In this document: positions 1 to 8,300 of the stretch, in pieces | How positions within the stretch are numbered: position 1 is the first letter of the stretch | Layout: each line of letters begins with the position of its first letter | Origin: Micromonospora echinofusca | GTDB taxonomy: Bacteria; Actinomycetota; Actinomycetes; Mycobacteriales; Micromonosporaceae | Length of the DNA stretch: 64,000 nt | Reading direction: 5' to 3' | Assembly (NCBI RefSeq): GCF_900091445.1 | Contig: NZ_LT607733.1 | Location: forward strand, 5,359,001 to 5,423,000 | The notes under the pieces: model-generated | Told to the model about the DNA's origin: nothing | Seen by the model: the letters and a program-made list of their open reading frames with translations, nothing else | The model's database searches: none | Translations under genes and position numbers: made by a program

Positions 1-985
1 ACATCATCCAGCCGGTGGTGGTGAACCAGAAGAACCGGTCCGCCGGGCCCAGGTCGTGGTGCAGGGCCAGCATCTTCAGGTGCTCCAGCAGGATGCCGCC
101 GTGGCCGTGCACGATGGGCTTCGGCAGCCCGGTGGTGCCGGAGGAGTAGAGCACGTAGAGCGGGTGGTCGAAGGCGACCGGGGTGAACGTCAGCGGCTCG
201 TCGGTGTCGGCGGCCAGCTCCGACCAGGCCAGCGCGCCCTCGAACGGGGCCGGCGTCCGGTCCGTGGCGCCACCCGGGGGCGCGGGGGCCGGGTCGAGGT
301 AGGCGATGCCGACGGTGTGCTCCAGCGACGGCAGGGCGGCGCGGATCGCGGCCACCTCGGCCCGCCGGTCGACCGGCTTCTCGCCGTAGCGGTAGCCGTC
401 CACCGCGACCAGGACCTTCGGCTCGATCTGCTGCCACCGGTCGGTGACGCTGCGGGTGCCGAACTCCGGCGCGCAGGAGGAGAAGATCGCGCCCAGGCTG
501 CTGGTGGCGAGCAGCAGCACGTACGTCTCGGGGATGTTGGGCGCGTAGGCGGCGACCCGGTCGCCGGCGGTGACGCCGAGCCGGCGCAGCCCGGCGGCCA
601 CCCGACGCACCTGCTCGCGCAGCTCGGCGGCGGTGAGGGTGACCGGCGCCCGGGTCTGGCCGTGCGCGATCACCACCGGATCGTCGTCGGCCCGGCCGGG
701 CATCCGCAGCACGTTCTCGGCGTAGTTGAGGGTGGCCCCGGGGAACCACCTGGCCCCGGGCATCCCGCGGTCGGTCAGCGTGGCCGTCGGCGGGGTGTGC
801 GCGACCACCTCGAAGTGGTCCCAGACCGACCGCCAGAACGCGTCGAGGTCCGTGACCGACCAGCGCCACAACTCGTCGTAGTCGGCGAAGTCCAGCCCCC
901 GGTGCTCACGCAGCCAGCGCAGGTAGCTCCCGATCCGGGACCGCTCGCGTACGTCCGCCGGCGGCGCCCACAGCACGTCACCCAC
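1..985 (-). CDS. acetoacetyl-CoA synthetase, N-terminal part (runs off the window)
   Basis: ATP-dependent activation of acetoacetate to acetoacetyl-CoA, in the cytoplasm. The 328 visible residues begin at a GTG preceded by GGGAGGGTGGAG, and the 3' half lies beyond base 1. The N-terminus is the acetyl-CoA-synthetase-type cap (WAPPADVRERSRIGSYLRWL). The adenylate-forming P-loop YSSGTTGLPKPIVHGHGG follows near residue 290, then HLKMLALHHDLGPADRFFW and FTTTGWMM, which fit the acetoacetyl-CoA ligase subgroup better than AcsA. The neighbouring thioesterase and acyl-CoA dehydrogenase suit acyl-CoA or ketone-body use. The family is clear; substrate preference is inferred. Confidence 0.88.
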   Translation of the reverse strand, partial: MGDVLWAPPADVRERSRIGSYLRWLREHRGLDFADYDELWRWSVTDLDAFWRSVWDHFEVVAHTPPTATLTDRGMPGARWFPGATLNYAENVLRMPGRADDDPVVIAHGQTRAPVTLTAAELREQVRRVAAGLRRLGVTAGDRVAAYAPNIPETYVLLLATSSLGAIFSSCAPEFGTRSVTDRWQQIEPKVLVAVDGYRYGEKPVDRRAEVAAIRAALPSLEHTVGIAYLDPAPAPPGGATDRTPAPFEGALAWSELAADTDEPLTFTPVAFDHPLYVLYSSGTTGLPKPIVHGHGGILLEHLKMLALHHDLGPADRFFWFTTTGWMM

Positions 986-1146
986 TGCTCCACCCTCCCC
1001 TGGCCCCGCACGACACTGTGAAATGGGCCGTGGCGCCATCTTGCCCTACCTCAGAGCGCCATTCTCCGCACCCGACCTCCGCCGGCGCACGTGCGGAGCC
1101 CACATGCCCCGACCCCACCCTGTGTGGGCCCGGGCCGGCAGGCGCG

Positions 1147-1665
1147 TCAGCCGGCGCGGTGGGCCTGGATGGCGCGGCGGCGGGCCAGTCGGTGGGCGCG
1201 GCGGATCTCCGCCTCCCGGAACCGGCGCTCGTCCTCCGGGCTCTCCGCCAGCACCGGCCGGACCGCCCGGGGCGCGCCGCCGAGGTCGACGCCCACGAAG
1301 ACGAGGTACGCGGTGGCGACCCGCACCGGCTCGTCCTCGGCCGAGTCCCACCGCTCCGCCACGACCCGGACCCCGACCTCCATGGAGGTCTGCCCCGTCC
1401 AGTTCACCTGTGCGTGCGCGTGCAGCAGGTCACCGACCCGGACCGCCTCGGTGAAGACGATCTCGTCGATGGCGGCGGTGACCGCCGTACCGCCGCTGTG
1501 CCGGGCCGCGGCGGCCCCCGCCACGTCGTCGATGAACTTCATCAGCACGCCGCCGTGCACCGTGCCGTAGAGGTTGACGTCGACCGCGGTCATGATCCGG
1601 CTCAGGGTGACGCGGGAGTAGGAGGTCGGCTTGCCGGCCGGCGCGGTGGAGGGGTGCTCGGTCAT
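1147..1665 (-). CDS. acyl-CoA thioesterase, hotdog fold
   Basis: Predicted cytoplasmic acyl-CoA hydrolase of 172 aa. It has one hotdog domain: the NLYGTVHGGVLMKFIDDVAG segment (about residues 31-50) carries the HGG...D pattern of the YciA/ACOT family, followed by a strand-rich TSMEVGVRVVAERW stretch. The C-terminal 40 residues are Arg/Glu-rich. The ATG lies 7 nt from a minus-strand TACCGT -10 box with no room for a Shine-Dalgarno, so the gene is probably leaderless. It diverges from the membrane gene starting 24 bp away. Substrate chain length cannot be read from sequence. Confidence 0.88.
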   Translation of the reverse strand: MTEHPSTAPAGKPTSYSRVTLSRIMTAVDVNLYGTVHGGVLMKFIDDVAGAAAARHSGGTAVTAAIDEIVFTEAVRVGDLLHAHAQVNWTGQTSMEVGVRVVAERWDSAEDEPVRVATAYLVFVGVDLGGAPRAVRPVLAESPEDERRFREAEIRRAHRLARRRAIQAHRAG

Positions 1666-1672
1666 GTCGAAG

Positions 1673-1682
1673 ACGGTACGGT
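1673..1682. promoter_or_regulatory. overlapping divergent -10 boxes, bidirectional leaderless promoter
   Basis: The ten bases ACGGTACGGT hold a plus-strand TACGGT (1677-1682), 6 nt before the ATG at 1689, and a minus-strand TACCGT (1678-1673), 7 nt before the ATG at 1665. The two TANNNT boxes share the central TA. Only 23 bp separate the two start codons, so both transcripts should start at or next to their AUG. Confidence 0.6.
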
Positions 1683-1688
1683 GCGCGG

Positions 1689-2351
1689 ATGCGACATCTC
1701 TGGAGCTTCCTCGCGGGGTTGGTGGTGGTGCCCGTCACGTGGGTGCTGGTCACCCTCGGGCAGGACGGGTCGGCGGGCACCGTCGGCCGTTGGGTCGAGA
1801 TCGGCACGTCGAACTCGGCCAATCTCATCGAGCCCGCCGTGTACCTCGCCGTCGGCGGGATCCTGCTCGGCCTGCTCGGCACGCTGCGCACCTCGCCGCT
1901 CGGCCCGCTCGTGGCCGGGCTGCTGCTCGCCGCCCCGTACGTGGGGATGTTCGTCGCGCCCTTCGAGGTGCGGGACCGCATCCCGGACGGCTGGAAGGTC
2001 TTCGGCGACCCCCTGCCGCTGCACCTGCCGGTCGAGAACGGCACGCTCTTCCTGATCGGCCTGCTGCTGCTCGTGGCCACCTTCAGCGGGCAGCGCTGGC
2101 GGCGCTGGCCCCGACCGGCGACCGAGCCGACGCCGGCGCCCGCCGAGGGGCCGGAGCGCAGCGACTTCACGCTGACCGACTGGCCGCCGGCCGAGCCGGC
2201 CGACCGGGACACCGCGCCGCCGAGCCTCGGCTACCCGGACCCGACGCCGACCGAGCCGCTGCCGCGCCGCACCGGCGGGGGGTCGCCGTGGTCGGCGCCA
2301 CCTCGCGCCGGCAACCGGCCGGAAGAGGACACCACGACCGAGATCCGGTGA
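1689..2351 (+). CDS. conserved membrane protein of unknown function
   Basis: 220 aa with about four hydrophobic segments: residues 3-20 (LWSFLAGLVVVPVTWVLV), 45-62, 68-88, and 112-128 after the FGDPLPLHLPVENGTLF loop. A Pro/Thr/Glu-rich cytoplasmic tail of about 85 residues ends at TTTEIR. I do not recognise a named family. The start is the ATG 6 nt downstream of TACGGT with no Shine-Dalgarno, as expected for leaderless translation. It is monocistronic, divergent from the thioesterase, and ends at a strong hairpin. Confidence 0.75.
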   Translation: MRHLWSFLAGLVVVPVTWVLVTLGQDGSAGTVGRWVEIGTSNSANLIEPAVYLAVGGILLGLLGTLRTSPLGPLVAGLLLAAPYVGMFVAPFEVRDRIPDGWKVFGDPLPLHLPVENGTLFLIGLLLLVATFSGQRWRRWPRPATEPTPAPAEGPERSDFTLTDWPPAEPADRDTAPPSLGYPDPTPTEPLPRRTGGGSPWSAPPRAGNRPEEDTTTEIR

Positions 2352-2355
2352 GGAT

Positions 2356-2385
2356 GCGGGCGGGCCGGACGACCGGCCCGCCCGC
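2356..2385. terminator. bidirectional hairpin between convergent genes
   Basis: A perfect 13-bp inverted repeat (GCGGGCGGGCCGG and its complement) with a 4-nt loop lies between the stop at 2351 and the acyl-CoA dehydrogenase stop at 2393. There is no U tract, as is usual in high-GC actinomycetes. Confidence 0.75.
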
Positions 2386-2392
2386 CGACCGG

Positions 2393-3556
2393 TCAGCCCT
2401 TCAGGAGCTGGCGGGCCATCACGATGCGCTGCACCTGGTTGGTGCCCTCGTAGATCTGGGTGATCTTGGCGTCCCGCATCATCCGCTCGACCGGGTAGTC
2501 CCGGGTGTAGCCGTAGCCGCCGAGCAGCTGCACCGCGTCGGTGGTGATCTCCATGGCCGCGTCCGAGGCGAAGCACTTGGCCGCCGCGCCGAAGTAGGTC
2601 AGGTCGGCGTCGCCCCGCTCGGACTTGCCGGCCGCCGTGTACGTGAGCTGCCGGGCCGCCTCCAGCTTCATGCCCATGTCGGCGAGCATGAACTGCACGC
2701 CCTGGAACTCGGCGACCGCCTTGCCGAACTGCTTGCGCTCCTGGACGTACCCCTTGGCGTAGTCGAGCGCGCCCTGGGCGATGCCGACGGCCTGCGCGGC
2801 GATGGTGACCCGGGTGTGGTCCAGGGTCTTCATCGCGGTGCCGAAGCCGGTGCCCTCGGCGCCGATCATGCGGTCCGCGGGGATCCGGACGTTGTCCAGG
2901 TAGACCTCGCGGGTCGGCGAGCCCTTGACGCCGAGCTTCTTCTCCGGGGCGCCGAAGCTGACCCCCGGGTCGGACTTCTCGACCACGAAGGCGGAGATGC
3001 CCCGGGACCGGGCCGCCGGGTCGGTCACCGCGAAGACCGTGTAGAACTCGGAGACCCCGGCGTTGGTGATCCAGCGCTTCACGCCGTTGAGCACCCAGTG
3101 ATCGCCGTCACGCACCGCGCGGGTGGTCATCGACGCCGCGTCGCTGCCGGCCTCCGGCTCGGAGAGGCAGTACGAGAACATCGCGTCGCCCGCCGCGACC
3201 GGGGTCAGGTACTTCCGCTTCAGCTCCTCGGAGCCGGCCAGCAGCAGCGGCATCGTGCCGAGCTTGTTGACCGCCGGGATCAGCGAGGACGAGGCGCAGG
3301 CGCGCGCCACCTCCTCGATCACGATGGCCGTGGCCAGGGCGTCCGCGCCCGCGCCGCCGTACTCGACGGGGATGTGTGGAGCGTGGAAGTCGGCGGCCCG
3401 CAGGGCGTCGTAGGACGCCTTCGGGAACTCGCCGGTCTCGTCGGCCTCGGCGGCGTGCGGCGCCACCTTGGCCGCACAGACCTCACGGACCGCCTCCCGG
3501 ATCGCCTCGTGTTCCTCGGGCAACCGGTAGACGTCGAACGACTGCTCTGCGGCCAT
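2393..3556 (-). CDS. acyl-CoA dehydrogenase
   Basis: FAD-dependent alpha,beta-dehydrogenation of an acyl-CoA, with electrons passing to ETF. The 387 aa match the family length. Signatures are YCLSEPEAGSDAASMTT (about residues 148-164, first acyl-CoA dehydrogenase motif), WITNAG, GVKGSPTREVYLDNVRIP, and QLLGGYGYTRDYPVERMMRD (second motif). The catalytic base is the Glu near 370 in QIYEGTNQVQR. That position is typical of short- and branched-chain enzymes; the exact substrate cannot be told. The start ATG is preceded by GGGGAGGGG. It is convergent with the upstream membrane gene and divergent from the UDP-glucose dehydrogenase. Confidence 0.93.
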   Translation of the reverse strand: MAAEQSFDVYRLPEEHEAIREAVREVCAAKVAPHAAEADETGEFPKASYDALRAADFHAPHIPVEYGGAGADALATAIVIEEVARACASSSLIPAVNKLGTMPLLLAGSEELKRKYLTPVAAGDAMFSYCLSEPEAGSDAASMTTRAVRDGDHWVLNGVKRWITNAGVSEFYTVFAVTDPAARSRGISAFVVEKSDPGVSFGAPEKKLGVKGSPTREVYLDNVRIPADRMIGAEGTGFGTAMKTLDHTRVTIAAQAVGIAQGALDYAKGYVQERKQFGKAVAEFQGVQFMLADMGMKLEAARQLTYTAAGKSERGDADLTYFGAAAKCFASDAAMEITTDAVQLLGGYGYTRDYPVERMMRDAKITQIYEGTNQVQRIVMARQLLKG

Positions 3557-3804
3557 GTCGGCCCCTCCCCTTCACCGCTATCATGCGCAGTCTGTAGCGT
3601 CTCCTGACCGCCGACGGCGCAGACTGAAGGATAGCGACAGAGTTCAGGTGATGTTACCGCCGCGTAGCCTCGAACGTGGCAGAGCGCCGAAGCCGCCCGG
3701 CGACGATGGAACCGACAGACGTTAGAGTCCCTCCGGTGCCCGCCCAGGCGCCGCAGCAGAACGCGACGCGACACGCGACGCCAGCGCGAGCGGAGAAGAC
3801 AGGC

Positions 3805-5232
3805 GTGACGATCCCGTACCCCAACACCCAGCCGATGCCCGCCATCGCCGCGGTGACGCCCCCCTCCGGTGCGCAGCGACCGCGGGTGACCTTCCTGGGC
3901 ACCGGCTACCTCGGTGCGACCTACGCCATCTGCTACGCCGAGCTCGGCTACGAGGTGCTCGGCTTCGACGTCGACGCCGACAAGATCGCCATGCTGAACG
4001 CCGGCGAGGTGCCGATCCACGAGCCCGGCCTCGACGAGCTGCTCAAGCGCAACCTGGGCGCCGGGCGGCTGCGGTTCAGCACGGACATCGCCGAGGTCGC
4101 CGAGTTCGGTGACGTGCACTTCATCTGCGTCGGCACGCCGCAGCGCGCCGACGGGATGGGCGCCGACCTGTCGTACGTCGAGGCGTCGGTCACCAGCCTG
4201 GCCCAGCACCTGACCCGCAAGGCGCTCATCGTCGGCAAGTCGACCGTGCCGGTCGGCACCGCCGAGTGGGTGGAGCAGCTGGTCAGCAAGCACACCCCCA
4301 CCGATCTGGGGGTCGAGGTGGCGTGGAGCCCGGAGTTCCTCCAGGAGGGCTTCGCCGTCGACGACGTGCTGCGGCCCAACCGGATCGTCGTCGGCGTCAA
4401 GAGCGAGTGGGCCAACGGCATGCTCTACGCCGCCCACAAGGGCGTCTTCGACCTGGCCGCCACCGAGGACCGCGAGGTGCCCCTCGTGGTCACCGACTTC
4501 GCCACCGCCGAGCTGGTCAAGGTCGCCGCGAACGCCTTCCTCGCCACCAAGATCTCCTTCATCAACGCGATGGCCGAGGTCTGCGAGGCCTCCGGCGGCG
4601 ACGTCACCCACCTCGCCCGGGCCATCGGCTTCGACCCGCGCATCGGCAACCGGTTCCTCCAGGCCGGGCTCGGCTTCGGGGGCGCCTGCCTACCCAAGGA
4701 CATCCGGGCGTTCCAGGCCCGCGCCCAGGAGCTGGGCGCCGGGGAGGCGCTGCGCTTCCTGCACGAGGTCGACCTGATCAACCTGCGCCGCCGGACCCGG
4801 GTGGTCCAGCTCGCCGCCGAGCTGCTCGGCCGCCGCTCCGGGCCCGCCGGGCCCGACCTCTCCGGCATGCGCGTGGCCGTGCTCGGCGCGACCTTCAAGC
4901 CCAACACCGACGACGTACGCGACGCGCCGGCGCTCTCCGTCGCCTCGCTGCTGCGCAAGGCCGGCGCCGACGTGCACGTCTACGACCCGCAGGGCATGGA
5001 ACGGGCGCGCGCCGTGGCGCCCGAACTGGTCTACGAGCCCGGCATCAACGAGGCCGTGACCGGCGCGGACCTGGTCTGCGTACTCACCGAGTGGGCCGAC
5101 TTCCGCAACGCCGACCCGGTGGCCCTCGGCGAGCTGGTCGCCGGCCGCAAGGTGGTCGACGGCCGCAACTGCCTGGACTCGGCACTGTGGACGCAGGCCG
5201 GCTGGGAGTACCGCGGCATGGGCCGCCCCTGA
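3805..5232 (+). CDS. ugd: UDP-glucose 6-dehydrogenase
   Basis: Oxidises UDP-glucose twice with NAD+ to UDP-glucuronate for cell-surface polysaccharides. The GTG at 3805 has GGAGAA 10 nt upstream; the frame stays open further 5' (to 3676) but without a ribosome site or domain homology. In the 475-aa product the Rossmann motif GTGYLG is at 32-37, the central domain has ELVKVAANAFLATKISFINA, and the catalytic Cys is near 295 in GFGGACLPKD. The C-terminal UDP-binding domain has GATFKPNTDDVRDAPAL. It is followed directly by a hairpin terminator and has no obvious glycosylation neighbours. Confidence 0.93.
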   Translation: MTIPYPNTQPMPAIAAVTPPSGAQRPRVTFLGTGYLGATYAICYAELGYEVLGFDVDADKIAMLNAGEVPIHEPGLDELLKRNLGAGRLRFSTDIAEVAEFGDVHFICVGTPQRADGMGADLSYVEASVTSLAQHLTRKALIVGKSTVPVGTAEWVEQLVSKHTPTDLGVEVAWSPEFLQEGFAVDDVLRPNRIVVGVKSEWANGMLYAAHKGVFDLAATEDREVPLVVTDFATAELVKVAANAFLATKISFINAMAEVCEASGGDVTHLARAIGFDPRIGNRFLQAGLGFGGACLPKDIRAFQARAQELGAGEALRFLHEVDLINLRRRTRVVQLAAELLGRRSGPAGPDLSGMRVAVLGATFKPNTDDVRDAPALSVASLLRKAGADVHVYDPQGMERARAVAPELVYEPGINEAVTGADLVCVLTEWADFRNADPVALGELVAGRKVVDGRNCLDSALWTQAGWEYRGMGRP

Positions 5233-5245
5233 CGATCGACGACCG

Positions 5246-5281
5246 ACGGCCGGTCACGGAGCACGCTCCGCGACCGGCCGT
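5246..5281 (+). terminator. terminator of ugd
   Basis: ACGGCCGGTC pairs with GACCGGCCGT around an inner CGGAG/CTCCG hairpin and is followed by TTTG. It starts 14 bases after the ugd stop. Confidence 0.75.
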
Positions 5282-5394
5282 TTGCCGTCCGCATGGACGA
5301 TCTTTGTCCTGGACCCGCCGACAATTGTCGAAATCCGCGCCCACATTGGGCATGCTGCGAGGGTGGGAGTCCACAGTGCGGGTGGAGGGGTGTC

Positions 5395-8300
5395 GTGGCG
5401 ACCTTTCAGTGCTCCTCGTGCGGCCGGGAGATCAAGCCGGCCGTCAGCTGCCCGCACTGCGGTGCGCACCAGCCACAGTGGGTCGAGCACCTGGCACAGA
5501 TCGAGCGGTCCATCGCGGAGATGAAGGCCCGCGAGGCCGCCATCGCCAGCGAGCAGCGGCAGATCGCCGCCAAGATGCAGGCCGCGCTCTTCCAGCGGGA
5601 CATCCTCGCCCACGCCGGTGAGGAACGCCTCAAGCAGGCCACCCGCCCCCGCCGGGTGCTGCGCAAGAGGCCGGGCCGCCGGCCACCCACGGCCGCCACC
5701 GGCGCCCCGCCCCGGGTCCCCCGGCAGGGCACCCCGGCCGGTCCGGAGGACCCGCCCCCGCCCCCGCCGTCGGCCGCCACCTGGCTCGACGCCGACGACC
5801 CGGAGCACCCGCCGGAGGCGTCCTCCCGCGAGGTGCAGAACATCCCCCTCGGGCTCGGCGCGCTGCTGCTCGGCGTCGCCGCCGTGGTCTTCGCCGCGGT
5901 GGCCACCAGCTCCATGGACGCGCTGGCCCGGCTGGGCGTCCTGCTGCTCGCGACCGTGCTCATGCTGCTCGCCCCGCCGGTGCTGGCCCGGCGCGGGCTC
6001 ACCTCGACCGCCGAGACCATCTCCGCCGTCGGCCTGCTCCTGGTGCCGCTCGCCGGCTACGCGCTGTGGGCGGTCGACCGGATCGGCAACGGCGGCGCCT
6101 CGGGCGCGATCTTCGGCGCCATCGTCTTCGCCGTCACCGCCGGCGTCTCGTTCGGCTACGCGGGTTGGACGGGGCTGCGCGCGCCCCGCTTCGCCACCGT
6201 ACTGGCCGCCCAGCCGGTGCTGCCGCTGCTGGCGTACGACCGGATCACCGGCCCGGGCGGCTGGGCGCTGGTGCTGACGGCGGTGGCCCTGCTCGACCTG
6301 TGGCTGGCGCGTTCCCCCGTCACGGTGGAACGGCCGGTCCGCCAGGACCTGCCCGAGCCCCCGGCCGCGCCCGCGAGCGCACCCCGGCAGCGCCGCGCCG
6401 ACGGCCGGCCCGAGGGGGCGCCCGAGGAGGCCGGCGAGGTGCTCGACGGCGGGCTGCCGGCGCAGGACCGGGCCCCGGCCGGCCGTCCGGTGCCGTGGCT
6501 GCGGGAGCTGACCTGGGTGCTGCACGGGGTGGCGGTCGCCCTCGCCCTCGCGTACGCCGTCTCCGCCCTGCTGCGCGCGGGCACCGTGCCGGGCGCGACC
6601 GGGGCCGGGCTGGTGCTGCTGCTGGCGGCCGCCGTGGGGCTGGCCGGCACGCTGGTGCTGCGCCGGCCGCCGCTGCCCGACCTCGGTGCCGGGATCTTCA
6701 CCCTCGCCGTGATCGGCGCGCTGAGCCGGATCGCCTCGGTGGCCTTCCCCGGGCGGGCGCTGCTGCTGATCGCCGCCGTCATCACGCTCACCGGGCTGGC
6801 CGTGCGGGCGGTACCGGAGGCGGCCCGACGCGGGCCGCAGCTCGCCTCGGCGGTCGCGCTCACCGTCAGCGGGGTGGTGGTCGCCGGTGGCGCCCTCCGC
6901 GCCGGGGTCGCCCCCGTCCGGGCCGCGCTGCCCGCCTGGGCGGCCGACCTGGACCGCTACCCGGCCGAGCTGGCGGCGGCCGTGGGCCCGGCCGCCTGGC
7001 AGCTCGCCGCGAGCGCCTTCCTGCTGACCGTCGCGGCGGTGCTGGCCCTGCCGTCCGAGATCCGCCGGGAGTTCGCCGTGGTCGGTGCGGCGCTGACCGC
7101 GCTCGCCGTACCCGCGTCGTTCGGCCTCGGGTGGGCGGTCGCGCCCTGGCCGATGGTGCTGACAGCGGTCGGCATCGGGGTGGTCGGGCTCTCCGCCCGC
7201 ACGGAACGCGCGGCGCTGGCGCACGCGGCCACCGCCGCCGGCGTCGGCCTGTTCGGCGCGGGCGCCGGACTGGCCCGGCCGGCGCTGACCACGGCGGTCC
7301 TGCTCACCCTGTTCGCCGCCGGGGTCCTCGTCGCCGTGGCGCCCCGGATGCGGCTCGCCCCGGCGGCGGCCGACACCGTCTCGGCCTGGGCCGCCGGGGG
7401 CGCGGCGTTCGCGCTGCCGGGCGCGGTGGCCGCCTTCGTCGCCGCGACCGTACCGGTCGACCCGACGCCCACCCCGGCGAGCCTGCGCGAGGTCACCGTC
7501 CCGGTGCTCGCGGCCAGCTTCCTGGCGGTCTGCGTCACCCTCGGCCACGCCGCCGTCGTGCAGGTCTCCCAGCGACGCATCCCGACGCCGCTAGCCGTCG
7601 GCACCGCCCTCGGCGCGGTCACGGTCACCGCCGCCGCGTTCGGCGCCCCGGGCGCCACCGCCGCCGACGCCTGGGTGGGTGGCCTGCTGCTCGTCGCCGG
7701 CGCCATGGTGGTGTTCGCCGGCCCCATCGACGCCGGCCGACGCTCCGACCTCACCCTGGACGGCTCCGACCTGGCCGCCGCGGCGGTCACCGCCGCCCTG
7801 ATCGCCACCCTGGCCCGGATCGCGGCCGTCCTCGCTCCCGGCGGGCAGCTCGCCGTCGCCGCCGGGCTGGTGCTGGTGGTGGCCGTGGCCGCCCGGGCCA
7901 TGCCGGAGGAGTGGCGACGCGGGCCGATCGTCGGCCTCGCCGTCGGCGGCGTGCTGATCGGGCTGCTGGCCGGCTGGAGCGCGCTGCGGGGCGGGCTGGG
8001 CGTGCTCGCCACCCCCGGCCCGATCTGGAACGGGGACCTGACCGGCTGGCCGGCCGGGCCGACCGGCGGGTCGACGTGGCAGGCCCCCGTGGCCCTGGCG
8101 CTGCTCGGCGTCGCCGCCGCGGTCCTGCTGCCACCACCCTGGAAGTACGACGTCTCGGGCGTGGCGGCCGCACTCGCCACGATCGGCGCGCCGGCCGCGT
8201 TCGACCTGCCGTGGTGGTCGCCCGTCCTGGTCGGCGGCATGGTCGCCACCGTCTTCGGAGCGGCCGCCGTGGCCGCCGTCGATCCCCGGGCGGGCCTGTC

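Noticed and set aside
56..1021. 321-aa open frame on the plus strand
   Set aside because: Antisense of the acetoacetyl-CoA synthetase; no ribosome site, and the high-GC third-position pattern lies on the minus strand.
3676..3804. In-frame extension upstream of ugd
   Set aside because: No homology; a ribosome site is at 3791 just before the GTG at 3805.
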